Made by a program: the position numbers and the translations under genes. A stretch of 64,000 nucleotides of DNA from contig AZLU01000004.1 in NCBI GenBank assembly GCA_002224055.1, positions 1 through 64,000 of the forward strand. Reading direction: 5' to 3'. Below the pieces are notes generated by a model, which searched no databases, had not been told where the DNA came from, and saw nothing but the letters and a program-made list of their open reading frames with translations. Positions 1 to 10,879 of the stretch are shown here, in pieces (the stretch's first letter is position 1; each line of letters opens with the position of its first letter). This DNA is from Pezizomycotina sp. ARF18 (taxonomy: Eukaryota; Ascomycota).

Positions 1-169
1 TAAGTAGGGAAATAAGTTCATTTGAAGTTGCATCATTTCCTTTGGTACGGTTATGATGGGTAGTCCGGATAAATATCTTGAGACATTTGCGAGATCTCTA
101 CCTGCACGGACCAACGGTCCGGAAAGTAGTTCTAGGGCGATTTCGACCTAGTAAACATTGCCCATAGAT

Positions 170-770
170 TCATAACGTCAGTACATAAGTTCCAAGTTCG
201 TATAATTCGTTGGAGGTACCGAGAAATGCCTCCGTAACGCCGTCTTTGAACGCAGGCTGAGCTGTAGGCAACTTAGCTCGCATCAGACCGCCGCCCCCTT
301 CCAGTGGCTTTAAAAGATAGGGCCCCATGTCGGCGTTCGGCACGTTTTGCAGGTTCCATGATATCAATGAGTTGCTCGATGTCACGCCTCAGGAGCTTGG
401 CCTGGGTTAGGTGATCAAACGTCTTCCCAGCCTCATCTGCTATTTTTTAGGCGACAATACCTCGATGAAAAGTTCAAGAATGAGTGCTAGTCGCCGCGCG
501 AGAAGGAAAATTTCCGAGGAATGCCCGAGAAAAAATCCTTAAGGTACCGATGTATACACTCTAAAGTGTCGAGAGATCGCTGATGGTGTTCCGCGGCTTG
601 TACCATTTTTACGCCCGTAAACGTGAACAGTGAGCGGACGATTCGGGAGAGTGTGCTCAACAATTGCCTCCCAGCCTGACCCGGTCCACGGAAACGGCGA
701 GGCGATCGTGAATCTGTTCTGAGCCCGCGTTCCTAGCTTGTAAAGCTCTGCAGCCGAGGTAGCCGTTTGT
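170..770 (-). other. Unrecognised coding remnant
   Basis: On the minus strand there are long open stretches with protein-like composition, for example a segment reading DHLTQAKLLRRDIEQLID (near 370-420) followed by a 71-codon open frame down to 170. The Leu/Arg/Asp pattern looks like an amphipathic helix. The stretches lie in more than one frame. I do not recognise a family. It lies just downstream of the ankyrin remnant on the same strand, so it may be the tail of the same or a related gene. Confidence 0.2.
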
Positions 771-1134
771 TTGAGTGAGATATCTCACCGCTGCGAGTAT
801 CGCTCTGGCGTCGCCATCATGGGATGGGATGGTGAATAAAAGAGTAGCCAGCGATAATGCACGAACTCGGTTTCAAGTTTATATCTTTTTAGAGCTCAGA
901 TCGAATATCTGGACAGTTATCTACCATTTGCCCTGCACTCTGAAATACTTGGCGCCAAATGATCGAAATATTTCCTCGATCTCTGCCTCGCAGCCTATGG
1001 TTTATTATTTAATATTATTATTAGTCGTTAGCACCAGATTCCTACTCCAAGCGCTTGAATCCACAGTTGTATGAGCAAACACCAAACCGCTTTCCAACAA
1101 GCAATACTCGAAAAGATCTTAGGTTGGAGTGAAT

Positions 1135-1175
1135 AACAACAACGACGACAACAACAACAACAACAACAATAATAA
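1135..1175. repeat. CAA-type trinucleotide microsatellite
   Basis: An imperfect AAC/ACG trinucleotide run, about 13 units, ending in AAT units. No gene relation is evident. Confidence 0.85.
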
Positions 1176-1375
1176 TAGCGGAGCAGCGTACCTAAATCGA
1201 AAAGGACCGGAATATCAATGGTAGATTCTATGCACGCCGAACCTTTACGGCCGGCTCGCTGCTTACAATTCTGGCACTCCTCATTCGTCGACCATAACAC
1301 TATATAAATGGCATTGTATGCGCCAGGTTAGCATTACCGCATTACTCTTTCATGAGATATAAACTTAGGAGAGAG

Positions 1376-2725
1376 CTAGGAAATTTGTGAAGTGGTGGTT
1401 ACGAACACTCTTTCGTGGACCAAGCACTTGACACACTTCATGCTTCTAATATCTAACCCTATGGTAGACCCTACGGAGCAATTGACGAGAGGTGTCCTGC
1501 TGCCTTTAGCACTTTCTTCAGGGTATGAGATATCGGCCGGGTATGAGATATCCTCCAGATATGAGCTGAACTGCTCCGGAGCCTCAAAGTGACCCGATCT
1601 CGACAGTTCAGAGAGCCCGGGGTTTGAACTACCGCTGCCAGAATAAGGGAAGTCCGGCCGTTGATATGTTTGCCAGAGTTGCTCGCTGAACCACGCTTGT
1701 GGCACCGGCGGCCATTGAGAATCATCGGAAAGAAAATCTCTGATCCAGCATATGTGTTTCCGATGGGAAGTTGCAAGATCCCCCAAATAATAATCGTCCT
1801 ACCGAAAGCCATTGAAGATCTTTATAGGGTGGGATACAGTAACTCACTGCACCGTGCCTCTCTCAGCCTTGCCCCGAAAATCTTTCATCCCCTATCAAAC
1901 CGATTCTTCTTCCACGGACCACTTGCTCGTCATTGAGATTTCCCCTGGCAAAGCTTGGGCTCACTTCCAGAACCGTAAGGAACCTGTCCCTCGAGGATTT
2001 CTCATTCCTATTATTATTACTTTCATTGGCTGTTGCTTGGGAGTGGGCTAGAATTGCCGCTTCAAAAAAGGCTCCAGCCTTCAACAAGGAGCCGGTATTA
2101 CTCTGTAGGGAATCTATAGGAGTTTTCTTCAATGGATCTTCGGCGTTTAAATCTGCGCCGGAGCGGGTAAGTAACCTCACCAAAGTCTCAAGCCCTCCCT
2201 GGGAGCTAAGCCCAACGGTGTCGATCCCTCCCGGTTTCTAAGATCGACGCTCGAACCTGCGTCTAGTAGAGCTTTGCTGTGGCGTCGGCGTTGTACAATG
2301 CGGCTACGTGCAAAGGCGTTTGGCCAAAGCAGTCGGTCGCACCTACATCCGCACCATAAGCTACCAGACAGTCAATAATTTCACTATGGTCCCGCAAGGC
2401 AGCGTGGTACAATGGTGTCCATAACTGCGAATCCTGGCGTTCGCCTCTACACTGGCCGCGAAGAGGCTCTTGGTTACCGTGATATGGGATCTGTGTGCAA
2501 CAATGTGGAACGGCGCCAATTCCGTGTTTGCTGCTTGGGGCCAAATTGGGTCACCACCGAGGTGTATGATTGGTGTCTTAGCAGCCTCGGGAAGCTCAAT
2601 GTCGATTCAGGGAAATAGCATTCGAGGCGCCGCAGGATATCATGGCCGGAGATAAAAAGGCCTATGCGCGCTGCCGGTATCTCAGCTACCGCCTGGCCAA
2701 GAAAGTTCCCACGTTCATCCTCCAT
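1376..2725 (-). CDS. Ankyrin-repeat protein gene, incomplete
   Basis: Several ankyrin repeats can be read on the minus strand. Near 2280-2420 there are two consecutive units with the signatures TPLYHAALRDHSEIIDCLV and GQTPLHVAALYN, and near 2130-2240 another reading LVRLLTRSGADLNAED. The units stay in register only if the frame is allowed to shift between about 2240 and 2290 and near 2450-2520. Downstream (1376-1786) is a 136-codon Ser/Pro-rich tail containing WFSEQLWQTYQRPDFPYS. Ankyrin repeats mediate protein binding, and in fungi they often follow a NACHT or STAND domain. No nucleotide-binding motif is visible here, and the N-terminal part is not found above 2725. The gene is either truncated or disturbed by indels, which affect the whole window. 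Confidence 0.5.
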
Positions 2726-2930
2726 CCATGTTCCAGAATACCCTTTGCCTTCATTGCCCTGTTATTAATTGCTGGTTTCAATGACCTATACGTGGTGGTG
2801 GGTAACCTACCTAGCGCTTTGTCGAACCGAGCACTCCAAGTTTTCTCCAATGATTTTGAGCGGGGTAATAACGTGAGATCGGACCATCACAGACTGTTCC
2901 AGACACACTCTCGAGAGCATTATTAAACAT

Positions 2931-4436
2931 ACGAACTTTCGCGCACGGTGAAACTTCATCGGGAACAAATTTAAGAATGTTCAAAAGCATTTCTAGTTAT
3001 TGGCTCTTGAAGTGGTAAGGAGCAATACGGACATTTTCCGCGAGAAGGACAAGCATCCAATCATCATCGAATTTTAAGTCAAAAAGGATAAGTTCTCCCA
3101 TTGGTAGATATAGAAGCGATTGTCTAAACATATACGATAAAAAATATACGATTCCAATAATTAAGTTATCTTTGCTCCTACTAAATCAGAATTGAATTGA
3201 TTGTAAAAGGCGTTTAGGTAGCGCTTGTTATCGCTTGCTCCCGACGCTGTACATATCTTTACCTGGTTCCGTCAGATACGCCATATCTTCTGTAAGTGTA
3301 AGTTTCGGATCAAAGGTATGATCGTTTACTCCTTTCCGGAACCAGGATTCGTTTCTTCGAATTAAAATAGGTCCATAGATCTACCTTTATCTTATTACTA
3401 AAGGAATTTTGATTAAGATCCTAATCATTCCAGTTGCTAAAGTCCGACTAAAAATCATCCTCATTTATATCCAAATCAGACCCATCTTCGACTCTATCCG
3501 CAACGGAATCAAGCCTTAATTTCAGATACCCGATATTCAAAGCGAAAGGAACGCTGTCTAGTAGGGTAAAACCTTTTAGGGTTACGGAGCATATATACTC
3601 GTTTGTTCAGAAAGCATAAACCAGAGCACTAAACAAAACTTCAATACCAGTTTGTCTCTCATAAATCAATTTAATATGTATTTATATTTGCGGAAGATTA
3701 TAATTCATTCTCGTCTACCTGATGCAGAATATCAAACCTCCGTTTATACTTTTTCAGCTTAAAAAACCGAAGTTTTATACCTCCAAAACATAAATAAAAG
3801 AACCTACATCTTCGATATACTTTTTCGATCAATTTGATAATATTTTTTGTCGGGTTGGTCCTAAATACTACGGGTGCTAAAATCGAAGTCCGGATTCCTC
3901 TAAGGATAAGTTTTTGTTTCGTTTTTAAAATGATGCTGAATTCTTAGATATATTTTTTGCGTATCAAGCTATGCATTTCGTACTTCTTTTGGCAACGGCC
4001 ATGGCTTATTCCAGTCGGCCGCTAGAGAGGTGCTAGGCTGGGGTTCGCAGCTCTTGCTTACATTTGCCTCAGAGGCACGAGACAACAAAGTCGCAATTGA
4101 AGCTATTGATGTATATCGCTCAAGGGCCACGAAATGGAACAAGCGTAGATTATCCCTGCCAATCTCTACTCATATAAGGATTGTAATGGCTGTACAACTA
4201 GGCCGGGTGTAACACTACATCTCAGTGTTTTGCATCTGGCATGCATTATACGTGTAGTATTGGCAAGTGATAAAACACTTTATACAATACAAGTTTTTTA
4301 GTACCGGCTTCGCCGGCAGCCCACATGATATGATTTATTACACGTAACCCAGGCATATACTAACAAAGAAAGAATTCTCTATAAAAAAAATTAAAAATAT
4401 TGATATCTTATATAAATATATATAATTATATATAAA
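2931..4436. other. AT-rich stretch without a recognisable gene
   Basis: No ORF above 60 codons resembles a protein family. Near 4224-4278 a short imperfect inverted repeat has arms related to AGTGTTTT and AAAACACT. Around 4304-4318 a CCGGC-CTT-type hairpin is present. The composition suggests decayed repeat DNA, but no element family could be named. Confidence 0.4.
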
Positions 4437-4553
4437 TTTGTCTCGTAGCCAGCCCTTCTTATCGAAGTTCTTGCGATCGCAAGTGCAGCTGCCAGGGCTC
4501 GAAAGCACCTGCGTTCGCAGGAAAATTAAAAAAAGGTCTGCCTACGAGACAAA
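4437..4553. mobile_element. MITE-like palindromic element, left copy
   Basis: The 117-base unit has terminal inverted repeats: the left end reads TTTGTCTCGTAGCCAG and the right end is the complement of TTTGTCTCGTAGGCAG, about 17 bases each with one or two mismatches. Inside are three small palindromes: CTTGCGATCGCAAG, GCAGCTGC and CCTGCGTTCGCAGG. It has no coding capacity. A second, inverted copy lies at 6621-6727. The size, terminal repeats and second copy fit a non-autonomous DNA element. The target-site duplication is unclear because both flanks are nearly pure A/T. Confidence 0.6.
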
Positions 4554-5609
4554 ATTTATTCTAATAATTTTAAAATACTTTTTTTTTTTTAAAATAAAAA
4601 AAACACTATATAATTGAATTTATACCGAGACTGCTTTTTTGTGTTTTTGAAGGTCCGGGAATCTCCCAGAGATATCCTATAAACTAAATTTGTTCTTGGG
4701 AGAATGGAATGACCAAATTCCAACGGGCCTCAGACGAGATCGAAAAATCAATCGCATGCAAGCAGTTCTGGGCTCCTGTCTTGCAAGGGACAGCGGAATA
4801 TAAACTGCTCCGCACTGTAGTACTTACCTCAAGCATAGCCCTACGATAACCTCACCTGGTGCGGCCTGAAACTTTTGTGATAATTTATCCATCTGATGAC
4901 ATTTTACAGGTCACTGACAAGGAACGGCAACCAAGCATCGGGAGACCGTCTTGGCTCTGCGGGAGATCGACATTTCCTTCTAACTAGTGCGTTCAGTTTC
5001 TCGTTAGAAATGGAAATGCTTTACACGGCGAGCGCGTTAAGGGACTGTAGGGAAATTTGCGAGTTGCGATCCTAGTGAGTAAGCGAACCCAAATCGGCAG
5101 TCTCATAACGTCAACTTATATTTTTCGTCTCACGCGACCGCTGGGGGGAAAATTTGCGATAAAGTTATCGATGGGAGATCTAGGGCGCTTTCTATACTGA
5201 CAGCGGTTGGACAAGCTAGGCTGAGGGCCATTAGAAAGCTCAAATCATCACAACGGAGCGTTCGAACTTTCAACCTTCCAAAACGCGAAAGCCGCGGGGC
5301 CGGACTTGTCGTCAGGATGAGGGGCTTCTCTATGGCGTATCATTCAATAAGAGCAGCTTCGATATTATCGTAGTGTTTTGGTTATAAAAAGGTTCTCATC
5401 CGTCCCCAAAACCCAAAGTATTCTCCTCACCATCAGGCGGTTGAATATCGTTCAGGATCTCCACCTTCGATCAGTTTCCAACAGACCTCGAAAGCCATCC
5501 TTCTACACCGAAGAGCTATCTATAGCCCAAAACCATTGCCTCGAAATAAACAAGATGCTCAAAGTACGTTAATAAGTAGCCGAAGACCAAACAACGCTAA
5601 CAGTATTAT

Positions 5610-6145
5610 ATGAGCTAGAACACTGGATTCGCCTTGCCACTATCCTGGCCACCCTTGGAAGCGGCGTCACCGGCGCCCCATCCATCGAGTAAGCGTTTTC
5701 CCTCTAAGTCTCGCTTCTTTATAATCGAAATGGTAATAGTAAGAATTTTCTCGTCCACCAGACGCCGTGATGGCCTCGTCATCTGCGGCCGCAACGACGA
5801 CTCGGGTAACCCCAACCCGGGCAACTACCGCCCCGTCCACGGCCCCGACGGCTACAACGTCCTCATCCAGCAGATCAACGGCTGCTGCGATGCACCATCG
5901 GTAACAAGTGGATCTCCCTCGGCGCCACCGAGAAGTGCAGTGTCATGCTCGTCGGCAGGCAGTTCGCCGACTTCACCGTTGGGGTATTGAAGGGCGGTTT
6001 CTATGCCGACAAGGGTACCTGCGTTAGCGCCTTGACGAATGTTGTTACGAGTTGCTACGATAATGATTGGAATATGTTGGGTGGTTGCAGGCTGTCTCCG
6101 GACGGGAACTTCAGGACTTGCATCTGGCCGCATGGCGATTTCTAG
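5610..6145 (+). CDS. Small secreted cysteine-rich protein, effector-like
   Basis: Exon 1 (to 5688) encodes a short hydrophobic leader containing LATILATLGSGVTGAPS, which fits a signal peptide. An intron (5689-5761, GTAAGC...CAG) follows. Exon 2 opens with IERRDG, and the RR is a plausible Kex2-type cleavage site after the leader. The mature part is about 125 residues with eight cysteines, including GCC and TSCYDNDW, and ends CIWPHGDF before a TAG at 6143-6145. There is no transmembrane segment. The frame is not continuous as sequenced, and the best ATG (5610) is out of phase with the leader, so the start is uncertain. It sits between two inverted MITE-like copies in AT-rich DNA, a typical setting for fungal effector candidates. 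I do not recognise a named family, and a host-interaction role is inference. Confidence 0.55.
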
Positions 6146-6620
6146 ACCAGCTTTTGGAGTCGTTGAAAGTCATAGCGGAGAGCCAATCACTGCTCTTCCG
6201 ACCGACTGGCGCAATAAGGGAGTCGCACGTGCATCCTCGATGTGTTAGTGGATAGGTTCCAAGGAATTGTTTCTTCAAGACAAAGATAGAAACTAAAGAA
6301 TGCATTGCATAATTTTCCAGTTCTGCAAGACATGCAATCTATATATAGATACTATAATCAATGTTTCTAGGACTAGCGCAATTTCCAAAATTGAAATAAT
6401 ATCAGTTCTATGCCTTTTAACGGTATAGGGGCTCCTAACTATGTATAAATTGGTAGTGATTAATCCAAGGTAAAAAAAATTGAAAATATATAATATTATT
6501 ATAAAAATATAATAAATTCAAAATAACATTATAATAAATTAAAAAAAAAATTTCTTTTTATTTAATTTAATAATTTAATGAAATTATTTTAATATAATTT
6601 AATATTTATTTAAATTATTT

Positions 6621-6727
6621 TTTTAATTTTCCTGCGAAAGCACCTTTCTTCGAGGGTTTGCAGCTCTGGCAGCTGCACTTGCGATCGCAAGAACTTCGAT
6701 AAGAAGGGGCTGACTACGGCTCGAAAC
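6621..6727. mobile_element. MITE-like palindromic element, right inverted copy
   Basis: Read on the minus strand this repeats the 4437-4553 element: CTTGCGATCGCAAG, GCAGCTGCCAG and the downstream GCAGGAAAATTAAAAAA are all conserved. It carries about ten extra bases in the central hairpin and has a degraded outer terminal repeat at its 6727 end. Both copies are flanked by very AT-rich DNA. Confidence 0.55.
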
Positions 6728-6728
6728 G

Positions 6729-7529
6729 ATGCACGGTTCCCCTTCGCCAGACCAAAGGCGGGGCTCCTTTCGTGACTGTATACAAGCCTGGCCTGACCTT
6801 GTACGACACAGGTATTCCTGGGATCAGAATACCCTGGGAACCGAAGCCGACATTGCCCAATCTTCAAGGCTATGCATAATCATGCATGGGATAAAGACTA
6901 CCGGTTCTTCTGGCCCGACCACGTTACTGCTCCGTCCAGAAATTCCTAAGGAACAACCCGAAATACATGGTCCTCAACACAGGGCGGAGCGGGAAGATGG
7001 TCAATTTTATCGACCGCCAGCACCAATGGAGAGCCGAGACACGCGCCGCGTTTGAAGCTCTTTAATCCACGCCCGGAGGGTTCTCTACGTTGCAGTCAGA
7101 ACTATGGGGTTACCAGACGGCAATGACCACGGCATCAACGGCAACAGCTACCTCTACGAGGATGGCAACTACACCAACATCGATATGGCCCCCTTAGTAT
7201 CACCCTTGTTCTCTTGGCAATCCGCTGGCCTGGAAATTGTCTATGATGGTGCTAAAATTGGCCCCAGTGGTGCAACGGAGTCTATGGTGGTACACGCCAC
7301 TGAATTTTTTCAAAAACTTGGCCAAAGATTGAAGGCATGGAGTGGGTTCCTTTGTAGCTCGGCTTCGATCGTGATAACGAGCTTGGGGCACGACCCCACC
7401 ACAGATAAAGGTACTCTTCAGAGACCGGATTTTGAATCTTGGCGCACAATTTTCATACGGGCAACCAGGACGGCGGCTTGGCGGCGCGGCACTTTGGAGG
7501 ATAGGTGGTTTCGTTTGGTTTGGTTATAG
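6729..7529 (+). other. Unrecognised coding remnant
   Basis: Protein-like segments occur in alternating frames: one near 6870-6935 reading FKAMHNHAWDKDYRFFWPDH, one near 6955-7060 with KMVNFIDRQHQWRAETRAAF, and an open frame at 7104-7529 beginning MGLPDGNDHGINGNSYLYED. The aromatic, His- and Asp-rich texture suggests a secreted enzyme or binding protein, but no family motif is recognisable and the pieces do not make one frame as sequenced. It could be a decayed gene or one disturbed by indels. Confidence 0.3.
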
Positions 7530-8353
7530 GTGCTGGATATTTTATAGGGGGCTTATTCGCTATTTCTATCTTGCTCGTTATCATTACTTAGGACTTTGAG
7601 TAAAGGGAAGAATCGCGCACAAATTGTCGTTTTCTTAGGTTGCGCACCAATTTTTGGAGCGCTCTTGACCCTTTTCTTGCAGCTTTTCCCTTTTTCCCAT
7701 TGCACTATATATCGCAGTTAGTGCATGTTCACTCAAGCACGTTTGTACATCGTCTTACGTTCTATTTTCTATCATATCCGCACATCCAGTTCTCTGTCAT
7801 TGCGTTACATTAGCTCGATCGCTGCTCTTTCGCTTTCGTTCTCTAGATCGATCTATTGTCCGCTTTTGCATTCGTTGACAATACTTAGATATATCTTGGT
7901 AACTAATCCAGTCTACTCTAAGGGTACCCTATCACGCTGCACACTCTTTGCTGCTTGGTGCCCACAACAAGCTTATTATCAAGGGTGTGTTCGTTTTTGA
8001 GCCTCGATTTTTGTCTTGGGTACTCACTCGCTTTTGGAGGTACGCAAGCCGCAAATAATCAATGAATTTGAATATACAGGCTTACTTTGGAAGAACATGC
8101 TAAAATTTATTTAAAACAGCACGAGATGACGGCTCGTACCAGCTAGCACGACATGGTTTGCGACAGCACGACATGATTTTGTATCAATATGACATGATGG
8201 TTTGTACCAGCAAGACATGATCATATGCATTTTGCAATAGCACAGCATGATTACTGTTGCCACCAACGATAGCAAATAGATGAAACGTATACACTATACG
8301 TTGTCACCGAAAGATGAGCTATTACGATATCCTGTAGCTTTGTACAGGGTTTA
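7530..8353. other. Intergenic, no gene recognised
   Basis: Between about 8110 and 8250 a loosely repeated phrase of the type AGCACGACATGA recurs four to five times at uneven spacing. The rest shows nothing recognisable. Confidence 0.4.
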
Positions 8354-9764
8354 TCAAAGTCTGTAGGTGTGGATCCCTGTCTTGGTGTATTTGCATTGTA
8401 CCCGCACAGCACGGTCTCACCAATTTGGGTGGGTGTCAAAAGTCTGTAGGTTTTTTTTTCAAAGGGTATTAAAAAAAATTAAAAAATGAATTATTATTAA
8501 AATATATTAAAAATTTAAATTATTTATTAATAATAAAAAATTGATATTTATTGAAAAATACATTAATAAGGATCGTAAGGCCCCCTTTAAATTATTTAAC
8601 ATAAACGACGTGGAATCGACCGAATAAGGGCGTCGATATGCTCAGAACTAACATTTCTTTAACATTCAAGGCAAAATAATTGGATTTTAAGCACGTTTTA
8701 GGCCGTCGATGTAATATTGAGATTTCCATGTCCATGTTCCCCCATATATTCTCAATAATATTAATATCCGGCGACTGCGGTGTCCACTGTTTATAATGCC
8801 ATAAAACTCTCTAATAGACTTCGTATAGCCCTAATACCTGGGCGCACCGTCCTTAATAACCTTTACCCAACCAAGTTCCTCCGTCATTTTATTATAAAAT
8901 GGCACTAGTAGCGGTTTATTATATATTTACTATAATAATAAAATCGACCTTAGCCTTTGACGGTACGAAATGTAGGTCGGACTTAAACCCACCGCATATA
9001 GCTCCTCATACTATTTAAGTATTGCGGCCTAACTAATACGTCGTATCTACGCAATCTAGATAATATTTCTCCACGACGGCGTAAGACGGAGGATATAAAT
9101 AACGCGCCGATAGTTAAAAAATACTAATCGTTAGTAAATATATACGTCGCTAGTCCTCGTAGCTCCATTTTAAGTAATTAAAGGCCTACTATACTCGCTT
9201 AGCTTAATTACGCGGTGATACGTTAAATTTACGGCGGGGGACGTATTTTTTAAAGCCTAGTGACTATATGCTCGACGTACCGTGCTTACTAAGCAGTATA
9301 GCCTATACCTTTAATAATTCTTTATATGACTGCCGACGGTATCTCGATTGCGCGTGACGTACGTAACGAGCTATTTTTAACACGATCGTCAATTTTTTTA
9401 GGTGCGCCGGCTCGTTTTTTATTACTAAAAGTACCAGTTTACGTGCCCTGCTATATATACGCTAACAGGTATTCGGTTCGAGTTTAACGGCCGCCGCTAT
9501 CTCCTCCCATATATAGTCTGTATTATTGCGCAGGCAGAGTATATCGCGACGTATCCCGAGGACTTCGTATTTTTTTTTTCTGAGTCCCTTTAATTTTTAT
9601 TTTGTGAGTAAGGGGGGTATTGGTATTGTCGTTAGTTATCGCTACCTGTCCTTAGCTGTCGTAGCTGTATTATATTTATTTTATTACTATAACTCGTCAT
9701 GAGCAACGGTCGTGCAAATACATGGGATGTGATAGCAGGGGGGTTGCCACACTCACAGACTTGA
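8354..9764 (-). mobile_element. Decayed Tc1/mariner DNA transposon
   Basis: The minus strand keeps the hallmark of a Tc1/mariner DDE transposase. The reading TPQSPDINIIENIWGNM (about 8740-8790) matches the family's PPQSPDLNPIENVWG block with the last catalytic acidic residue. Upstream, about 8840-8870, VIKDGAP matches the block holding the second Asp. Many stops and frame changes break it, so it is dead. The ends are inverted repeats of about 45 bases: the left (8354-8400) begins TCAAAGTCTGTAGGTGTGG, and the right (9715-9763), read in complement, begins TCAAGTCTGTGAGTGTGG. Both arms share TGTATTTGCA. A second TCAAAAGTCTGTAGG lies inside the left end at 8436-8450, like an IR/DR arrangement. 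From 8870 to 9550 TA is very frequent and CA/TG rare, consistent with RIP. A left flanking TA is present, but no clean duplicate is seen on the right. Confidence 0.8.
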
Positions 9765-10070
9765 CGGAATACCTGTACCGAAGATACAGAGTGTACTTGG
9801 AAAAAGCCTCAAAATTATTATAATGGAAGCAAAATTAGCCGTTCCTTGATACATTAACGTTTTAAATTCGACTAGTAAAAAAATAAAAATAAAAAATGAA
9901 TCAGAAGTACTATCCTAAATCGTAAGAAAAAGAAGGGCCTGGGTTTTAGGTATTTATTTATTTATTTATTTATTCGTTATTTTTTTTTTATTTTATTTTT
10001 TTTTTTTTTAAGGTTTCCCGTTTTCCGTACAAAAAGGGGATCCAGATTGCGAAAGCGACCGCAGTGTGGG

Positions 10071-10101
<31 letters not shown>

Positions 10102-10879
10102 AAAGGATAGAAAACCGGTTTCTTATTGATTGATTATATATTGATTATTATAGGGCTGTTATCGTGCCGTAATCTAGGTAAGAGAGATCTTAGTTCAGTT
10201 TAAGGCAAAAAATTAAAGTAATCTTTGTAAGGCTGAAACAGTAGAAAACCAAAAATAAAAAACCAAAAGCGAGCGGAAGACGGAACATCCTTTTTTTTTT
10301 TGTTCGGTTCCACGGTTACTTTTGAGATTAGCTTGGATAGTGGAGAACAAGATAGAGGATCATATAGAGGATCCACACGAGAGGAGTAGGAACGAAAAAG
10401 AAGAGGAAAAATTTTTCACAGGAAGGAGAATTGGGTAGGTTTTCTAAATTGAAAAGGCTAATAACGCGACGAAAAAAGTGGATCTTTTGAAGATCAAGAA
10501 TGAACGATATTTGGAGTAGCGGTGTTGATTAATGAGGCCTTTTTCTTACTCCTTATAATTTTCTTGACCACGACAGAATCTCGAAAAACTTGGCAGAGCT
10601 TAGACGATCCCTCCTTGGATATCCTTAGACAGTAATCTATTGGAAAATCATTCAGGATCGTATGACACACTCAACATAATTGCTAGTTCTGTGATTTTGC
10701 AATCGATATCTGTGTGTGTATATATGTATCGAAAAGAAAACTAAATCCCCCGGCTTTTAGACCCGTTGCAAAACCGTGCCGCGCTGAGCAGAAAAGTGAA
10801 ACACCTCAGCCGTTTTTTTTTTTTTTTTTTGATAAAAAAAAAATACCCTAAACCAGGATATAGTTGGCCCAGCCATCCT
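9765..10879. other. Low-complexity intergenic region
   Basis: It contains a TTTA tetranucleotide run (about 9950-9973), T-rich DNA to 10010, an A run of about 29 at 10071-10099, and T and A runs near 10815-10850. No gene is recognised. The minus-strand F-box gene ends at its right border. Confidence 0.6.

Noticed and set aside
4224-4278. AGTGTTTT...AAAACACT inverted repeat
   Set aside because: Too short and AT-rich to distinguish from chance.
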